Shown in pieces: positions 11,204 to 23,013 of a DNA stretch of 64,000 bases. A model generated the notes under the pieces. It was not told where the DNA came from and ran no database searches. It worked only from the letters and a program-made list of their open reading frames with translations. The stretch spans positions 1,302,001-1,366,000 of the forward strand of contig JAGMUV010000005.1 of assembly GCA_020744425.1 (NCBI GenBank). The letters run 5' to 3'. The DNA is from Dactylonectria macrodidyma (taxonomy: Eukaryota; Ascomycota; Sordariomycetes; Hypocreales; Nectriaceae). Numbering within the stretch: position 1 is the stretch's first letter; each line of letters opens with the position of its first letter. A program made the translations under genes and the position numbers.

Positions 11204-12753
11204 ATGAAGTACACCTCTGCCATCGTACTGGCCTCTACTGGCCTGGCCTCGGCCTTGACCCAGCAATGCACCGGCACTGCCGCCGAAGAGGGAGGCAACT
11301 GGTTCTGTGGCGCTGTTGAGCAGATTCTCTACGAGGGATTCTCTGGAAGCGGTAGCTACAAGGCTGTCACCAACATGGGCTCCAGCGGCGAATGCTCCAC
11401 CGAGGATGTGCCTTACAGCGGCCCCCTCGCTCCCCTTGATGAGGATGTAAGTCGTATATACCACCCATCGAGCACTGGAAGCCATGCTAAACTTGACGTC
11501 CCAGCTCTCCATCCACATTCGTGGCCCTGCCAACATCAAGCAAGTTGCCGTCTACAACCTCGCCTCGGAGAAGAAGAAGCGTGATGTCGCTCCCTCTCCT
11601 CACGTCCACGCTCGTCGCCACGGCCACGAGCACTTCCACAAGCAGCGCAAGAACAAGCGTGCTGAGTGGGTGACGGCCACCATCGAAGGCAAGGTTGTCT
11701 CCTGGGAGAACAACTACTTTGGCCCAGCCACGGCCGTTGCTCCCGTCGACGCTGCCGTGACCGAGGCTGCTGTTTCTGTCCCCGTTGTTGATGCTGCTTC
11801 GAATCCCGAGCCCACCACTTCCACGACTACAACGGCCGCGGCTCCTAAGTCTTCCTCCAAGTCGAAGTCCAAGACTGGCTCCGGCTCCAGCTCCAGCTCT
11901 TCTGGAAGCGACTGGGAACGTACTTCCTACTACAACGCCGAGCAGCAGGTCACCGACAACCTCGTCTTCCTCGGAAACTATGGTGGCGAGGGATCTGGTG
12001 TCTTTGACACGTAAGTTCTAACAACATATACATGTGATGCTAGAGGAATCTGTTACTAACTTGTCTCGATAGTGTCTGGGGAAACTCTCTCTCCTACTTG
12101 AATGCTGACGGTAACGGTGGCTCCGACTCTCCCCAGATCCTCAAGGATACCTTCATCCCCTCCAACAAGGAGTTTGCCATCTTCAGCGGTGAGAAGTGCG
12201 ACGGAACCTGCGGCTACTCTCGCGCCCCTGATGTCGCCTACAGTACGTGCCCCCCTGAAACGGTGCTCCCTTGTATACAAATAAAACTAACCTTGTCTCA
12301 CTTACAGAGGGCTTCGCTGGTGCCAACAAGATCTTCCTGTTCGAGTTCAACATGCCCCTCGACGGTAACCGCGACTTCAACGGCGACATGCCCGCCATCT
12401 GGGCCCTCAACGCTCGCATTCCTCGCACCGCCCAGTACAGCTCTTGTAGCTGCTGGACTAGCGGCTGCGGCGAGGCCGACATCTATGAGGTGCTGGCTTC
12501 GGGCGACACCAAGTGCAAGAGCACGTTCCATCTCAAGAACGGCGCCGGCAGCTCCGACTATTTCGACCGCCCTACCGACGGCTTCATCAAGGTCGCCACC
12601 TACTTCGACGAGTCGACCGCCAGCGTCGTCATCAAGCAGCTGTCCGACGACTTCGACTTCAGCGCCGGCCTCAGCGACGCCACCGTTCAGTCTTGGGTCT
12701 CTGGGTTCGCTGAGAGCTCCGCCGGCAGCAGCTTGTTCCAGCTGTCGGCTTAG
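11204..12753 (+). CDS. TOS1: TOS1-like cell-wall glycosidase family protein
   Basis: Exons 11204-11446, 11505-12010, 12073-12242 and 12308-12753 encode 454 residues. A signal peptide is visible (MKYTSAIVLASTGLASA). Next comes a glycine-rich N-terminal domain of the DUF2403 type, then a Lys/His-rich stretch with possible KR processing sites. A Ser/Thr-rich linker (about 190-240) follows. The C-terminal DUF2401 (Tos1-type) domain contains MPLDGNRDFNGDMPAIWALN and the Cys-rich SSCSCWTSGCGEADIYE. Proteins of this family are secreted, covalently wall-associated and related to beta-1,3-glucan-active enzymes. No GPI signal is apparent. Splice junctions are all GT-AG and restore conserved sequence. 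Assignment is confident at family level; enzymatic activity is not proven by sequence. Confidence 0.87.
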
Positions 12754-13130
12754 ATGCAATGACTTATTCTTCGTGTGGGGACGGGGGAGTACTTGAAAAT
12801 GAGATTAGATGATTATTTTGTATATATACCATTCTTGCATATGCCGTTACGCGGCACAGTTCGCTTTTAGACACGACTTCCAATACCTTCAATACCAAGC
12901 TTTCATGATTTGAGCAAATAAACATGTGGGACGGGTAGCCATGAGGTTAAGATAGACAATTCGTCAGTGTCATTTCGCGTGAAAAACTATGTTCCGAATC
13001 TCAATGCTGGGCTTGTCTATCAATACATGGCCTTCTAGGGTATAGGCACGTTACAATACTATACAAAGTCCTTGTCATCATACATCGTCGCCGTGCTGAC
13101 TGACTTGCTTCCGAGTCACACACACCCTCT
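12754..13130. other. Short convergent intergenic region
   Basis: Lies between the 3' ends of the TOS1-like gene and the lysyl-tRNA synthetase gene. A/T-rich stretches near 12800-12840 are suitable for 3' end formation. No gene seen. Confidence 0.4.
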
Positions 13131-15106
13131 TCAACTTGAGGCGTCGGTCTTCTGATCCACGTTGTCCGCGGTGGTAGCAACGGTCTCATCGTTCAGCTTC
13201 TTGGCATCCTCAATCGCCGATAATCCCACAACGTTCTTCAATGTGCCGAAACTCAGGCAATCGCTGATGCGGCTTGCACCAGAGAAGAGCATCACCATTC
13301 TCTCAACGCCACAGCCCCAGCCACCGGTGGGTGGCAGGCCGTAGTCCAAGGCCTTTACGAAGCTCTGGTCAAGAGGCGCACTCTCTTCTTCGTCATCCTC
13401 GACGGCTTCCGTCTCTTCCTCAGAAGCCGTGGGGTCAACTTCCGGCGCCACGATGGCAATGTCACCGTCCGGGGTATTGATGAGGTTACGGTGGTCAAGC
13501 AGCTTCTGCTTCTGAGCCTCAGGATCGTTCTCCTCTTCGTACATATTGGCTAGCTCACGGCCGCCGATGAAAAGCTCCGCGCGGGCTGAGACCAACTGGT
13601 AGGTGCGTGGGCAGAGGAAGCTCTTCGCCAGCGGTGACATGCAGGCAGGGTGGTTCATGATGTAAATAGGCTGCTCGAACGACATTGGCTCAATGTAGAT
13701 CGCCGCAAGCCGATCGAGAAGCTTGGGCAGCGAGTTCGGTACCTCGCCCGGGATTTTGATGCCAGCAAGCTTGAGAATAACCAAAACCTCTGCCAGAGCA
13801 CCCTCCGCTGAGAGTTTCGGTAGGCGGAGTCCAAGTGCTTCCTCCAACGCAGGGACGAACTCGACGCGCTTGTATGGCCCGGCGAATTTCTCAACCTCAA
13901 TCGGCGGCAGAGAGATGAGTTGAGTAGAGATGAGCCTCTGGGAATGCTCAGCCATGCTGTACAACAGTTCCTCAGTCTCTTGGAAAAGGTCATTCAAGTT
14001 GCTATAGGCACTGTAGAACTCGCACATGGTGAACTCTGGGTTGTGAGTGCCGTCGATGCCTTCGTTGCGGAATGCGGGACCAATCTCAAAGACCTTGTCT
14101 ACACCTCCGATGACAAGTCGCTTGAGCCACAGCTCAGGTGCGATGCGGAGAGCAATGTCCCGGTCTTTGAACTCGGTGGCTTGAGTGACAAAGGGACGGG
14201 CAACAGCGCCGCCAGCGTTCTCGGCCAGGATTGGAGTCTGAAACTCCAAGAACTTCTTCGAGTGGAAGTGGTCGCGCATGTGCTTGGTAATCTCGGATCG
14301 CAACCTCAAGACGTCCACGGCTTCACGGTTCACCAGCATGTCAACATGACGTTCCTGCATGCGAGTCTTGGGGTCGGTGAGCTTCTCGGGAATCTGCTCC
14401 ATGGCTGGAGAGAGTAGTTCGGGCAGGGCTGTAGCAGCAATGGTGAGCTGGCCAGCTTTGGTACGAGTTGGGACGCCAGTAATCGCTGCCAGATTGTAAG
14501 CATCTGGGGAACGGAGGTGAACATTGGGATCCTACATATGTGGTCGCCCACTTCTATCAAGTTCCTAAACAAGGCGAATTTGTGGTTTCTGGTATCCTGA
14601 TCCTTCATACACTTGCTCTTGTTGACCATGACCTGCAGACGCTCGAATTCGTTCACAATGTCGAGGAAGATCAGATACTTTCCGGCGGCCCGCTTCGACC
14701 GTACACGACCATAGACGGTCACATCCTCCATCTCGTCATGCTCCGCAGCATTAAACGCCTCTATAAACTCGGGCACAGAGTACCGCTGACGAGTGTGCTC
14801 CAGGCGAGGATGGCTCTCAGGGTAGAGTGGATCCTCGCTCTGTTGTTCCTCCCATAGCATAGTCCGACGCTGTTTCTTGAAGGGCGAGAGCTCCTCGACC
14901 CTGTCCTTAGGACCATATTTTGAGCTGTATCGGCAGACAGAAAAGATCGAGAGGAACCTCCTGAAAGCTACACTCTGCTCGCTCTCTCCCCTCGTCACAG
15001 AGCCATTTCGGTTAAGAAAGTGTGAACGTCGGACAATTCCGGGTACTCTCGAAGGAGATTGTATTAGAGGCCGGCCGGCCAGGCGAAGGTACTGTACAGA
15101 CATCAT
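13131..15106 (-). CDS. MSK1: Lysyl-tRNA synthetase, mitochondrial (class II)
   Basis: Exons 15106-14536 and 14485-13131 encode 641 residues. The 50-nt intron was placed so that the OB-fold reads DHISITGVPTRTKAGQL; without splicing the frame is lost. It charges tRNA-Lys. The first ~90 residues are Arg/Ser-rich with few acids, as in a mitochondrial presequence. An anticodon-binding OB-fold (about 130-220) follows. The class II core has motif 2 FRNEGIDGTHNPEFT and motif 3 GWGCGVERMVML. An acidic insertion (EEETEAVEDDEEES) sits before motif 3. The two adjacent ATGs at 15106 and 15103 are equivalent choices. Mitochondrial rather than cytosolic identity is inferred from the N-terminus. Confidence 0.87.
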
Positions 15107-15652
15107 TACACCTGTTAATTGAGTTAGCTTCGTGATTATGACCCAAGACGTGAAGCAAAGAATTGATGTTGTAAAAAGGTCAGACATTGGCAGTGTATTT
15201 CAACCACAGCAAGCTGTGTCAATCGCAGCGGTTCTGAAGCGAGATATGCAATTCATCATGTTGAAAAGGTATGGGAGGGTAAAGCGAGAGGGTTTGTACT
15301 TACAATCATAATAGCAGCATGGAACTTTCGCTCCATGTGTGGGAAAAGAGAAGAGGTAGATTTGCAGGTTCGATGAGGACTTTTATCGATGCCGAGTATG
15401 ACCGTGGTTTTCCCGGCCGACCCACCAGCCACATGCAGCCCTCCAGCCACAAGCCCCGCCACTAGCATGAGGTTTCGCACGCCCCAGGCAAGGCGTCTAG
15501 CTCACGGAGCTCACCAACCACCAGCCAAGGCTGAAATTTGTTCCAAACGCGACAACACCTGGCGCATCTCCACCAAAACCCGCGACTCTCCGCGCTGGAT
15601 CTCTCAATTGGCTCCGACTTCGTCACGTTGCGACATCATTTGCAAAATCACC
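15107..15652. promoter_or_regulatory. Divergent promoter region between lysyl-tRNA synthetase and ARP4
   Basis: 546 nt between divergent start codons, with no separate gene. A frame overlapping ARP4 exon 1 runs upstream from 15653 but is probably leader. No factor site assigned. Confidence 0.4.
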
Positions 15653-17126
15653 ATGGCCCAACAGCCCCTTTCCTCGTCGGCGCAGCCTACCGACATCTAC
15701 GGAGGAGGTTTGCTAGCTCCCTGCGCATCATCCCAATAAGCATGCATGCTAACGTTTGGATCGTATAGATGAGGTCTCAGCGCTTGTCCTCGACCCCGGT
15801 TACTGCAACACCCGAGCTGGCTTCGCCGGCGAAGATGTTCCCAAGTCCATCCTCCCATCCTTCTACGGCCATGTCACCAGCGAGCCGTCCACCGACCTCT
15901 TCGGCGACGAGTGCTTGATACCCCGTGCCGACTACGAGGTCCGCAACTACATGAACCGAGACAGCGTGGTGGAAGACTGGGATGTCGCGTCTAGAATCTG
16001 GGAGAACATGCTGGTGAAGCGATTGCAGCCTGAGCGCCAGACACAGCCCTCCAAAAACGGATTGAACGACGATCCCAAGGACCAGGACCAAGATGGTGAG
16101 GGAGACGTCGCTATGGATGATGTGGCCGAGGCGGCTGAGAAGCCCCTCCAGGAGAGCCCCCTTCTGATGACGGAGGCACCGTGGAACACGCCCAAGTCGC
16201 GAGAGAAAGCCATTGAGATCATCATGGAGAACTGGGGATGCCCGGCCTTTTGGATAAGCCGCACACCCGTGTTGGCCGCTTTTGCTGCTGGCAAGGCTAC
16301 TTCCCTTGTCATTGATGTTGGTGGCGCCAACACTTCCGTAACGGCAATTCACGACGGCATGGTGCTTAAGCGATCCATCCAGAAGTCTCCTGTCGGCGGT
16401 CTGTGGCTGTCATCTCAAATCCGAAGCTTGTGGGATTCCTCCGAGCCCAAGATCGATCTCACTCCTACGTTCATGATCGAGAACAAGACCCCCGTCGATG
16501 CGCTGGCGTCCCCTCAAGTCCGCTTGCGTCATTTCCCTTTCCAGATCAACGACTCCTTCCGAGCCTACGAGGAAGAGCGTGTTCTGACCGAGTTCAAGGA
16601 GTCCGTGGTGGAGGTGTGGCGAGGCCCTGGCCGATACAGCGTTCCTGGAAACGAGGAGTACGTCAAGACGCAGCCCGGTCGCGTGTTCGAGATGCCCGAT
16701 GGCTACAACCAGATGTGGCGCGAGCAGCGGTTCCGAGTGACCGAGGGCATGTGGGATGAGACTGCCGGATACTCCCTCCCCGAGCCAGATCGTCTCACCA
16801 AAGCCCAGACGATCCCCGAGCTGATCCGCTCGGCCCTCAACGCTGTCGACGTAGACCTACGCGGCAACTTGCTTGCTAACGTGGTTGTTACCGGCAGCAC
16901 CAGCTTGATCAACGGCTTCAACGACCGCCTCAACAACGAGCTCACGGCCATGTACCCCGGCCTTAAGATCAAGATCCACGCCGCTGGCCTGTCAAGCGAG
17001 CGACGTTTCGGTGCCTGGATCGGTGGCAGCATCCTCGCCAGCTTGGGTACGTTCCACCAGATGTGGATCTCGCGCAAGGAGTATGAAGAGAATGGACCCA
17101 ACGTGGTCGAGAAGCGGTGCAAGTAG
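15653..17126 (+). CDS. ARP4: Actin-related protein 4 (NuA4/INO80/SWR1 subunit)
   Basis: Exons 15653-15707 and 15769-17126 encode 470 residues. The 61-nt intron has a GCTAAC branch point and joins TDIYGG to DEVSALVLDPGYCNTRAGFAGEDVPKS in two parts. Conserved actin-fold features are DPGYCNTRAGFAGED near the N-terminus, VIDVGGANTSV (phosphate-binding loop 2 area), NVVVTGSTSLINGF and the C-terminal RRFGAWIGGSILASLGTF. An acidic insertion lies at about 112-145 (DQDGEGDVAMDD). Arp4 is a nuclear, ATP-binding non-polymerising subunit of the NuA4 acetyltransferase and of the INO80 and SWR1 remodellers. The start at 15653 is preferred over a frame starting inside the intron. Its 3' end faces that of the DNA glycosylase gene, 254 nt away. 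Confidence 0.9.
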
Positions 17127-17380
17127 GGCCTCTGAAGAATGTTTCTTGGAGGACTTCCGGCGTACGGAGTTGGGGAGAGGGTGCCATTTTTGAGCCGAAA
17201 TACGGCAAACCCTGGCTCCAAAAAGAGTTCGATTTAGATTTCATAGGATCAATATATGGCAGCAATTCTCAATCTTTGACGCCCCTGTCCTGTGCAATAA
17301 AAATTATGGTCCTTCTCGTGAACTCGAACGCCGCGTAGTATCCAACTCTCTGGTAAGTTCAAAATATCGCCCAACTTGTA

Positions 17381-18322
17381 TCAGCTTCCCGGAGCAGTCT
17401 TCTCCGCATCGGTTTCCCTCTCTACTCGTCTGATCTTAACCCATGACCCAAGTTGGGCCCAGATGCTCTGCTTTTCAGCTGGCGACAGCGTAGCAGCCAA
17501 TCCGCTTGTGCTGCTTGCCACAAAGACTCTGGCACCATCCCATTCGCCGTCGATGACTCCCATATTCTCAGTAGTATCTTGCCAACCATACTTGAAGGCT
17601 TTGCCAACGGGACGCCCGTGACGGACACGCCATACGCTCTCCCAAATGCTCTTGCCGACAACGCAAATGGATTCCGGACGCCACTTGCGAGCCTTTTCTT
17701 CAAGAATCTCAACACCCTCATCCATCTCTTGCTTGCTCAGCTCAGCACCATTGCGACTGGGACGGGCCACGATATTGGTGAGACCGAGGGAGTAGAGCTC
17801 CGGCATCTGACGATCTTCGGTTGCGCTGCAAAGCCGTGGGGTTACGCCACTTGAGAAAAGCAACTTCCAGAACAGGTTCGAAGGGTGAGCATAGGCATGG
17901 CCGGTGCGCGCCGTCTGAACGCCCGGATTTAGACCAATGAAAAGGACGAGGAGGTCCTCAGCAATGGCATCTGGGAGGAGAGGGAGATGCGCGTAAGTGG
18001 AGGGCGGGGCGTAGCCGGAAGCTGTCCGCGCTCGCTTCTTTTTTGTCTTGTTGGCTTTGCCGTCATTGTCGTCATCTTGTTGCGGCCTCTTACTCGAGGA
18101 TGTGGAAGATGAGGTGAGATTGAAGCGCGGCGACCTTCGCGTGGGGACAGGTGTGGCAGATTCAGGGGCCAGCCCAGACGAGGACGACTTGAAGGCGAAA
18201 TCGCTGAGTTGAAGACGCCCATTGAAGGTTGCGGGTTGGGGCAAAGACTGTGGTTCACCTTGGCCGGTTTCGTCATCGGATTGACCTACATGGCCGCTCT
18301 CCTCCTTGTGATGCGTTGCCAT
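17381..18322 (-). CDS. G/U mismatch-specific uracil-DNA glycosylase (MUG/TDG family)
   Basis: 313 residues, intronless; the ATG at 18322 is the first real start (the open frame further up begins at a non-ATG codon). The N-terminal ~110 residues are low-complexity, with a basic patch (KTKKKRARTA) fit for nuclear import. The catalytic domain carries motif 1 LFIGLNPGVQTA (about residues 127-138), the helix block THPSNLFW-like AHPSNLFWKLL, LGLTNIVARPSR, and motif 2 ASSTSGLAATLS. Family members excise uracil or thymine from G:U or G:T mismatches in nuclear DNA and start base-excision repair. GLNPG contains Asn as in MUG/TDG rather than the Asp of UNG. Related to fission-yeast Thp1. Family confident. 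Confidence 0.88.
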   Translation of the reverse strand: MATHHKEESGHVGQSDDETGQGEPQSLPQPATFNGRLQLSDFAFKSSSSGLAPESATPVPTRRSPRFNLTSSSTSSSKRPQQDDDNDGKANKTKKKRARTASGYAPPSTYAHLPLLPDAIAEDLLVLFIGLNPGVQTARTGHAYAHPSNLFWKLLFSSGVTPRLCSATEDRQMPELYSLGLTNIVARPSRNGAELSKQEMDEGVEILEEKARKWRPESICVVGKSIWESVWRVRHGRPVGKAFKYGWQDTTENMGVIDGEWDGARVFVASSTSGLAATLSPAEKQSIWAQLGSWVKIRRVERETDAEKTAPGS

Positions 18323-19607
18323 TTCTGGTAGATATCCGATGGTCAATGGGAAGAATAGAAGTCCACAACGAAGGTGGCGAGTTTTCGAGTCTAGACTTGG
18401 GCTGCTGACTGCTGTTTAAATCACCACTTCAAATCTCTCAACGGGCGTTCTCTTCCCACTTAAATTGACACTAGCACACCATTGCCGAGGCGTTCTGCCT
18501 GCCTGTAGCCTGGATGTTATTACAGATGGTTCAAGCTGGAACATCCTGGAAGGTAGAGAACGCGATGTCTTCAGGCTACAGTCAGCTAATGTGTGACCTA
18601 GATGCTGCTATTCTCAGCCCCTCTCCAGCTTTCGTGAGACTAGCGGACTGTCCCCTAGACAATTGTCAGCCTCTGTCACAGCCACATTGCATGGATGGAC
18701 CCCTGAACGGCAGTGGGTGCTCGGGATTGAGATGGTGGACTGCCGCTGGATACGAGGAAGTTTGCAAGAGGACAATCCTGTAAAAGACACAGCGACACGA
18801 AGTTGATTGTGATTGCTTCATAAGCTTCGAGGCGGTAGGTATCCCACCGTGTCACCCATGACCAAATATTGCGTATCTACGGGTAAACAGTTGTCAGTGT
18901 CTCCTTGACTTTTGGTCTTACACTCAACCACAGTAGACGAATGGGAGGCGGTAGCGTCACGGCATGCGACGCTAGGGCGCTTCAGTGGGCTTACGGCTCA
19001 CACCTTGTTGAGGCCATGGTTGTGACGCTGGCGCATCATCGGCTGTACAGGGCGGGCTAAGAACCTAGCCAGCTTTCCCAGCTGGAGAGCATCTGGTAGT
19101 CACATATTAGGAAGTAGGTTTAGTGTTCAGTCGGCACTCAATTGGCAGAGGTTTTGAAGAAGATTGAGGACAAAAGCGTTTGGAGCTAGTGGCGGAAGAG
19201 AATTTGCGGATACCTAGGTGGGTGGGTTGGCGGGCGGTGGCGGGGAAGGAGCTTCAGGTAAGGTTGCTTGCTGCGCTGCATTCGTCGGTCAGGGTAGGTG
19301 CAGCTAGGCGTCATGCCTTCCCAGTTCCCACTCCCGTCCCTGACGACCAGAAGAGAACTGGGGCATTTCGTATTTATTGAACCCGCTTCCACCATCGCCA
19401 ACTGTCCTTCCCTTTCTTTTCTCTCATACTCATCTTACCCATCATCGTCATCATCAATCTGGGCGTGTGAAGCTTCTTTAGCCCGCTACCCCTCCTCAAT
19501 TGGCTTTTTGTAGCTTACTCCCAGGAACAACCCCGCCAGCTGGTTGCTCCCCTCCCTCACCGTTGCTCACCGTAACTACACCAATACCACGACTCAACAC
19601 CGCTATC
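18323..19607. promoter_or_regulatory. Divergent upstream region of DNA glycosylase and UAP1
   Basis: About 1.3 kb with no supportable gene. The part next to UAP1 (19380-19600) is strongly pyrimidine-rich and contains TCATC repeats near 19445, typical of a fungal leader. A small frame at 18514-18783 shows nothing recognisable. Confidence 0.45.
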
Positions 19608-21111
19608 ATGGTAGCCGTCGAGCCCTCAGCCGAGTCCCTTGCTCAGCTCAAGGAGAAGTATACTCAGGCTGGCCAAGACCATGTCTTCACCTTCTACGGC
19701 TCCCTTTCTGCCGACGAGCGAGGCGCCCTCTACAACCAGCTCTCTGGCTTCGACCCCGCCCGCATCAACGAAATCACAAAGCTCGCCTTGAACCCTCCCA
19801 AGGCTGATGATACCCCCGATACCCTCGAGCCCCTCCCCGAATCTGCCACCGCCAGCATTCTCGACTCCGACGCCAAGGATATTGAGAAATGGTATCAGTC
19901 GGGTCTCGACCTCATCTCCAAGGGGCAGGTCGGCGTTGTTCTCATGGCTGGTGGCCAGGGCACCCGACTCGGCAGCTCTGCCCCCAAGGGCTGCTACGAT
20001 ATTGGACTTCCATCCAAGAAGTCTCTCTTTCAGATCCAGGGCGAGCGAATCCGCAAAGTTCAGGAGCTCGCCGGCTCTGATGCTGTTGTTCCCTGGTACG
20101 TCATGACCAGCGGCCCTACCCGCGGCCCCACCGAGAAGTTCTTCGAGGAAAACAACTACTTTGGCCTGAAGAAGGAGAATGTCCAGATCTTTGAGCAAGG
20201 TGTCTTGCCTTGTATCTCCAACGATGGCAAGATTCTGCTCGAGAGCAAGGGCAAGGTTGCCGTCGCTCCCGATGGCAACGGTGGTATCTACCAGGCTCTT
20301 GTCGTTTCCGGCGTCCTCGAGGACATGCGCAAGCGTGGAATCCAGCACATCCACGCTTACTGCGTTGATAACTGCCTCGTCAAGGTTGCCGACCCGGTCT
20401 TCATCGGCTTCTCCGCCGCTCAGAATGTCGACATCACAACGAAGGTCGTCCGCAAGCGCAATGCCACCGAGTCAGTTGGCTTGATCCTGTCCAAGAACGG
20501 CAAGCCCGACGTTGTCGAGTACTCTGAGATCGACAAGGCCACAGCTGAGGAGATTGACCCCAAACAGGAGGGTGTCCTTCGGTTCCGGGCTGCAAACATT
20601 GTGAACCACTACTACTCCTTCCGCTTCCTGGACTCCATTCCCCTGTGGGCTCACAAGCTGCCCCACCACGTCGCCCGCAAGAAGATTCCTGCCGCCGACC
20701 TCGAGACTGGCGAGACCGTTAAGCCTGAGAAGCCCAACGGCATCAAGCTCGAGCAGTTCGTCTTTGATGTCTTCCCCATGCTGTCTATTGACAAGTTTGC
20801 TTGCTTCGAGGTCAAGCGTGAGGATGAGTTCTCACCTCTCAAGAATGCCCGCGGCACTGGCGAGGACGACCCCGATACCAGCAAGCTTGACATCATGACA
20901 CAGGGAAAGCGCTGGGTCGAGGCTGCTGGCGGTATTGTGGTTGGTGATAAGGCCGACGAAGGAATTGAAGTGTCTCCCCTGTTCAGCTACGTAAGTTAAC
21001 CCCAATGCGATGAAAAACGAGCCTCGTACTAACTGAACATAGGGTGGTGAAGGTATCGAGAACTTCAAGGGCAAGGAAATCACTGCGCCCGCTGTGTTGG
21101 AGCGAGAGTAG
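19608..21111 (+). CDS. UAP1: UDP-N-acetylglucosamine pyrophosphorylase
   Basis: Exons 19608-20990 and 21043-21111 encode 483 residues; the 52-nt intron separates FSY from the final 23-residue exon [12 protein letters not shown]... . It converts UTP and GlcNAc-1-phosphate to UDP-GlcNAc, the substrate for chitin synthesis, N-glycosylation and GPI anchors, in the cytosol. The nucleotide-binding signature [11 protein letters not shown] followed by [13 protein letters not shown] is intact. Also seen are [27 protein letters not shown] and NIVNHYYSF. Length matches fungal UAPs. The start at 19608 follows a long pyrimidine-rich leader and is the first ATG before conserved sequence. Family confident. 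Confidence 0.93.
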
Positions 21112-21707
21112 AATACCCTCCAGCCTCCGGTGGTAGGAAGTCTAGAAGATGGCCAAAAGTCCAAGGTCTTGAGCATCGGCCAACTAGCTTCTCCAGGTTT
21201 CCGTAAACAGCCCGCGGAAATGTCGAAAGAGACAGTGTCTCGGTTTTTCCAATCACTTGGCATGGTGATTTTTTTATTGGCTATTCGAAGGGACTCGACA
21301 TCGCTTGAACACACTCAAAAAGACGCTGAAAAGCAGAGACGGAATACTCTATGTGAATTGGATAGGTTTGAAGCGGGTGGAGTAAGGGAACAGGATTTGA
21401 GTAGCGTGTAGGAGATGATTTCTGGAAATCCTATCCCTTCAAGGTCGTTGTCTCGCTGAGGACTAATTCGATTGCGATGAGGCACGTCTAGCGACAAACA
21501 TATGATATGGCTCACCCCAATCCAAAGCACAGAAACGGTAGATTAAAATGAATAAACGAGCAATACCAATTGTTTCTTAACAAAATTCTACAGCTTTGAC
21601 TTGTTGCTGTGCTTGCTTGTATTGGTTTCCTGGTCATCTATGTCATGTCTAAATTTATCTATCGTAGATTCTAGAGGTGTTGAATTCATGCGTTCGGATC
21701 GCAAAAA
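21112..21707. other. Convergent 3' region between UAP1 and thioredoxin reductase
   Basis: About 600 nt between two converging stop codons. No gene. AT-rich stretches around 21540-21680 are suitable for 3' end formation. Confidence 0.45.
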
Positions 21708-23013
21708 TCATTCGTGCTCAGAGATGAACTTTTCGGCCTCAAGGGCGGCCATACATCCAGTACCTAGAAGAAAATGTTAGTTCACGGCTGCTTTAGAAAA
21801 GTGTACCTCGGGAAAGGCACAACGAATAGGAAGAGAATGGGAACTCACCAGCGCTGGTAATGGCCTGTCGATATCGCTTGTCCTGGACGTCACCAGCAGC
21901 AAAGACACCCTCGATGCTGGTAGTGGTGGTGCCGGGAACAGTCTTGATGTAACCGTCCTCGTCCATGTCGAGCTTGCCCTTGACGAGGGAGGTGGCGGGG
22001 TCGTGGCCGATGGCGTAGAAGAGGCCGGAGGCCTCGACGGTCTCCTCGGCGCCGGTCTTGAGGTCCTTGATGACCAGGTGGCTCATGAGGCCGTCGGTGC
22101 CCTTGATCTCGGTGGCGGCGGAGCTGAAGCGGACGGTGACCTTGGGGTGCTTCAACAGGCGGGTGGCCATGATGTTGCTGGCGCGGAGGACATCGCGGCG
22201 GACGAGGACGGTGACGTGGCTGGCGTACTTTGTGAGGAAGGTGGCTTCCTCGGCGGCCGAGTCGCCGCCGCCGATGACGAAGAGGGGCTTGTTGCGGAAG
22301 ATGGGGACGGCACCGTCGCAGACGGCGCAGGCGGACACGCCGCTGGACCAGTAGGTCTCCTCGCCAGGGAGGTGCAGGCGGCGGGCCGAGGCGCCAGTCG
22401 CCAAGATGAGGGCGTCGGCGGTGTGGGTCTCGTCAGGGTTGAATTCGGTCGTGTATTTGAAGGGGCGGGAGGAGAAGTCGACGGAGGTGACGGTGTCGGT
22501 GACGATCTGGGTGCCGAAGCGCTCAGACTGCGCCCTCATGTTGTCCTGGAGGAGGAGGAGGAGGGTTAGCTATCGGTAGATGATGGTGTCTGGACAAGAA
22601 TTCGAGGGCTTACCATCAGGTCGGCACCCATGATGCCCTTGGGGAAGCCGGGGAAGTTCTCGACATCGGTGGTGGTGGTCAATTGACCGCCAGCGGCGAT
22701 GCCGTTGGCCATGAAGCCCTCGTAGAGAACGGCTGTTGGGCGCGGTCAGTGGATTGTCGTCGAGGGGCCGTCGAAGGGCATGAAATTGGGACGTACGCTT
22801 CAGCTCAGCGCGAGCCAAGTAGATGGCGGCGGTGTGGGCAGCAGGCCCAGAGCCAACAACTATTCCGAGTCAGTTCGCTCTACTCGTAAACACGGAAATA
22901 TCGCATGACTATCCCTCGCGGTGAGGCAGTGCCAGACCGATCGATGGAGGGGTCGCGAGAGGCGGGGAGGAGGAGGGGCAATCTGGCAACGTACTGACAA
23001 CCTTGCTGTGCAT
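21708..23013 (-). CDS. TRR1: Thioredoxin reductase, low-molecular-weight type
   Basis: Exons 23013-22995, 22859-22797, 22732-22614, 22545-21849 and 21763-21708 encode 317 residues. It is an FAD/NADPH flavoenzyme that reduces thioredoxin in the cytosol and so supports peroxiredoxins and ribonucleotide reductase. The spliced N-terminus [18 protein letters not shown] contains the FAD-binding GxGxxA. The redox site is CAVC (residues 140 and 143), the NADPH-binding motif is [12 protein letters not shown], and the C-terminal FAD motif is [10 protein letters not shown]. All introns are GT-AG; the 19-nt first exon is typical of this gene in ascomycetes. It is transcribed in the same direction as VPS53 upstream but 1.4 kb away. 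A TATATAA lies at 23185-23191. Confidence 0.93.

Noticed and set aside
11204..21111. Cell-wall biosynthetic gene cluster (TOS1-like, UAP1)
   Set aside because: The two genes are separated by unrelated housekeeping genes on both strands, so clustering is probably chance.
22003..22569. 188-codon frame antisense to thioredoxin reductase
   Set aside because: Gly/Ala/Val-rich shadow of a GC-biased coding exon; no start context or domain.
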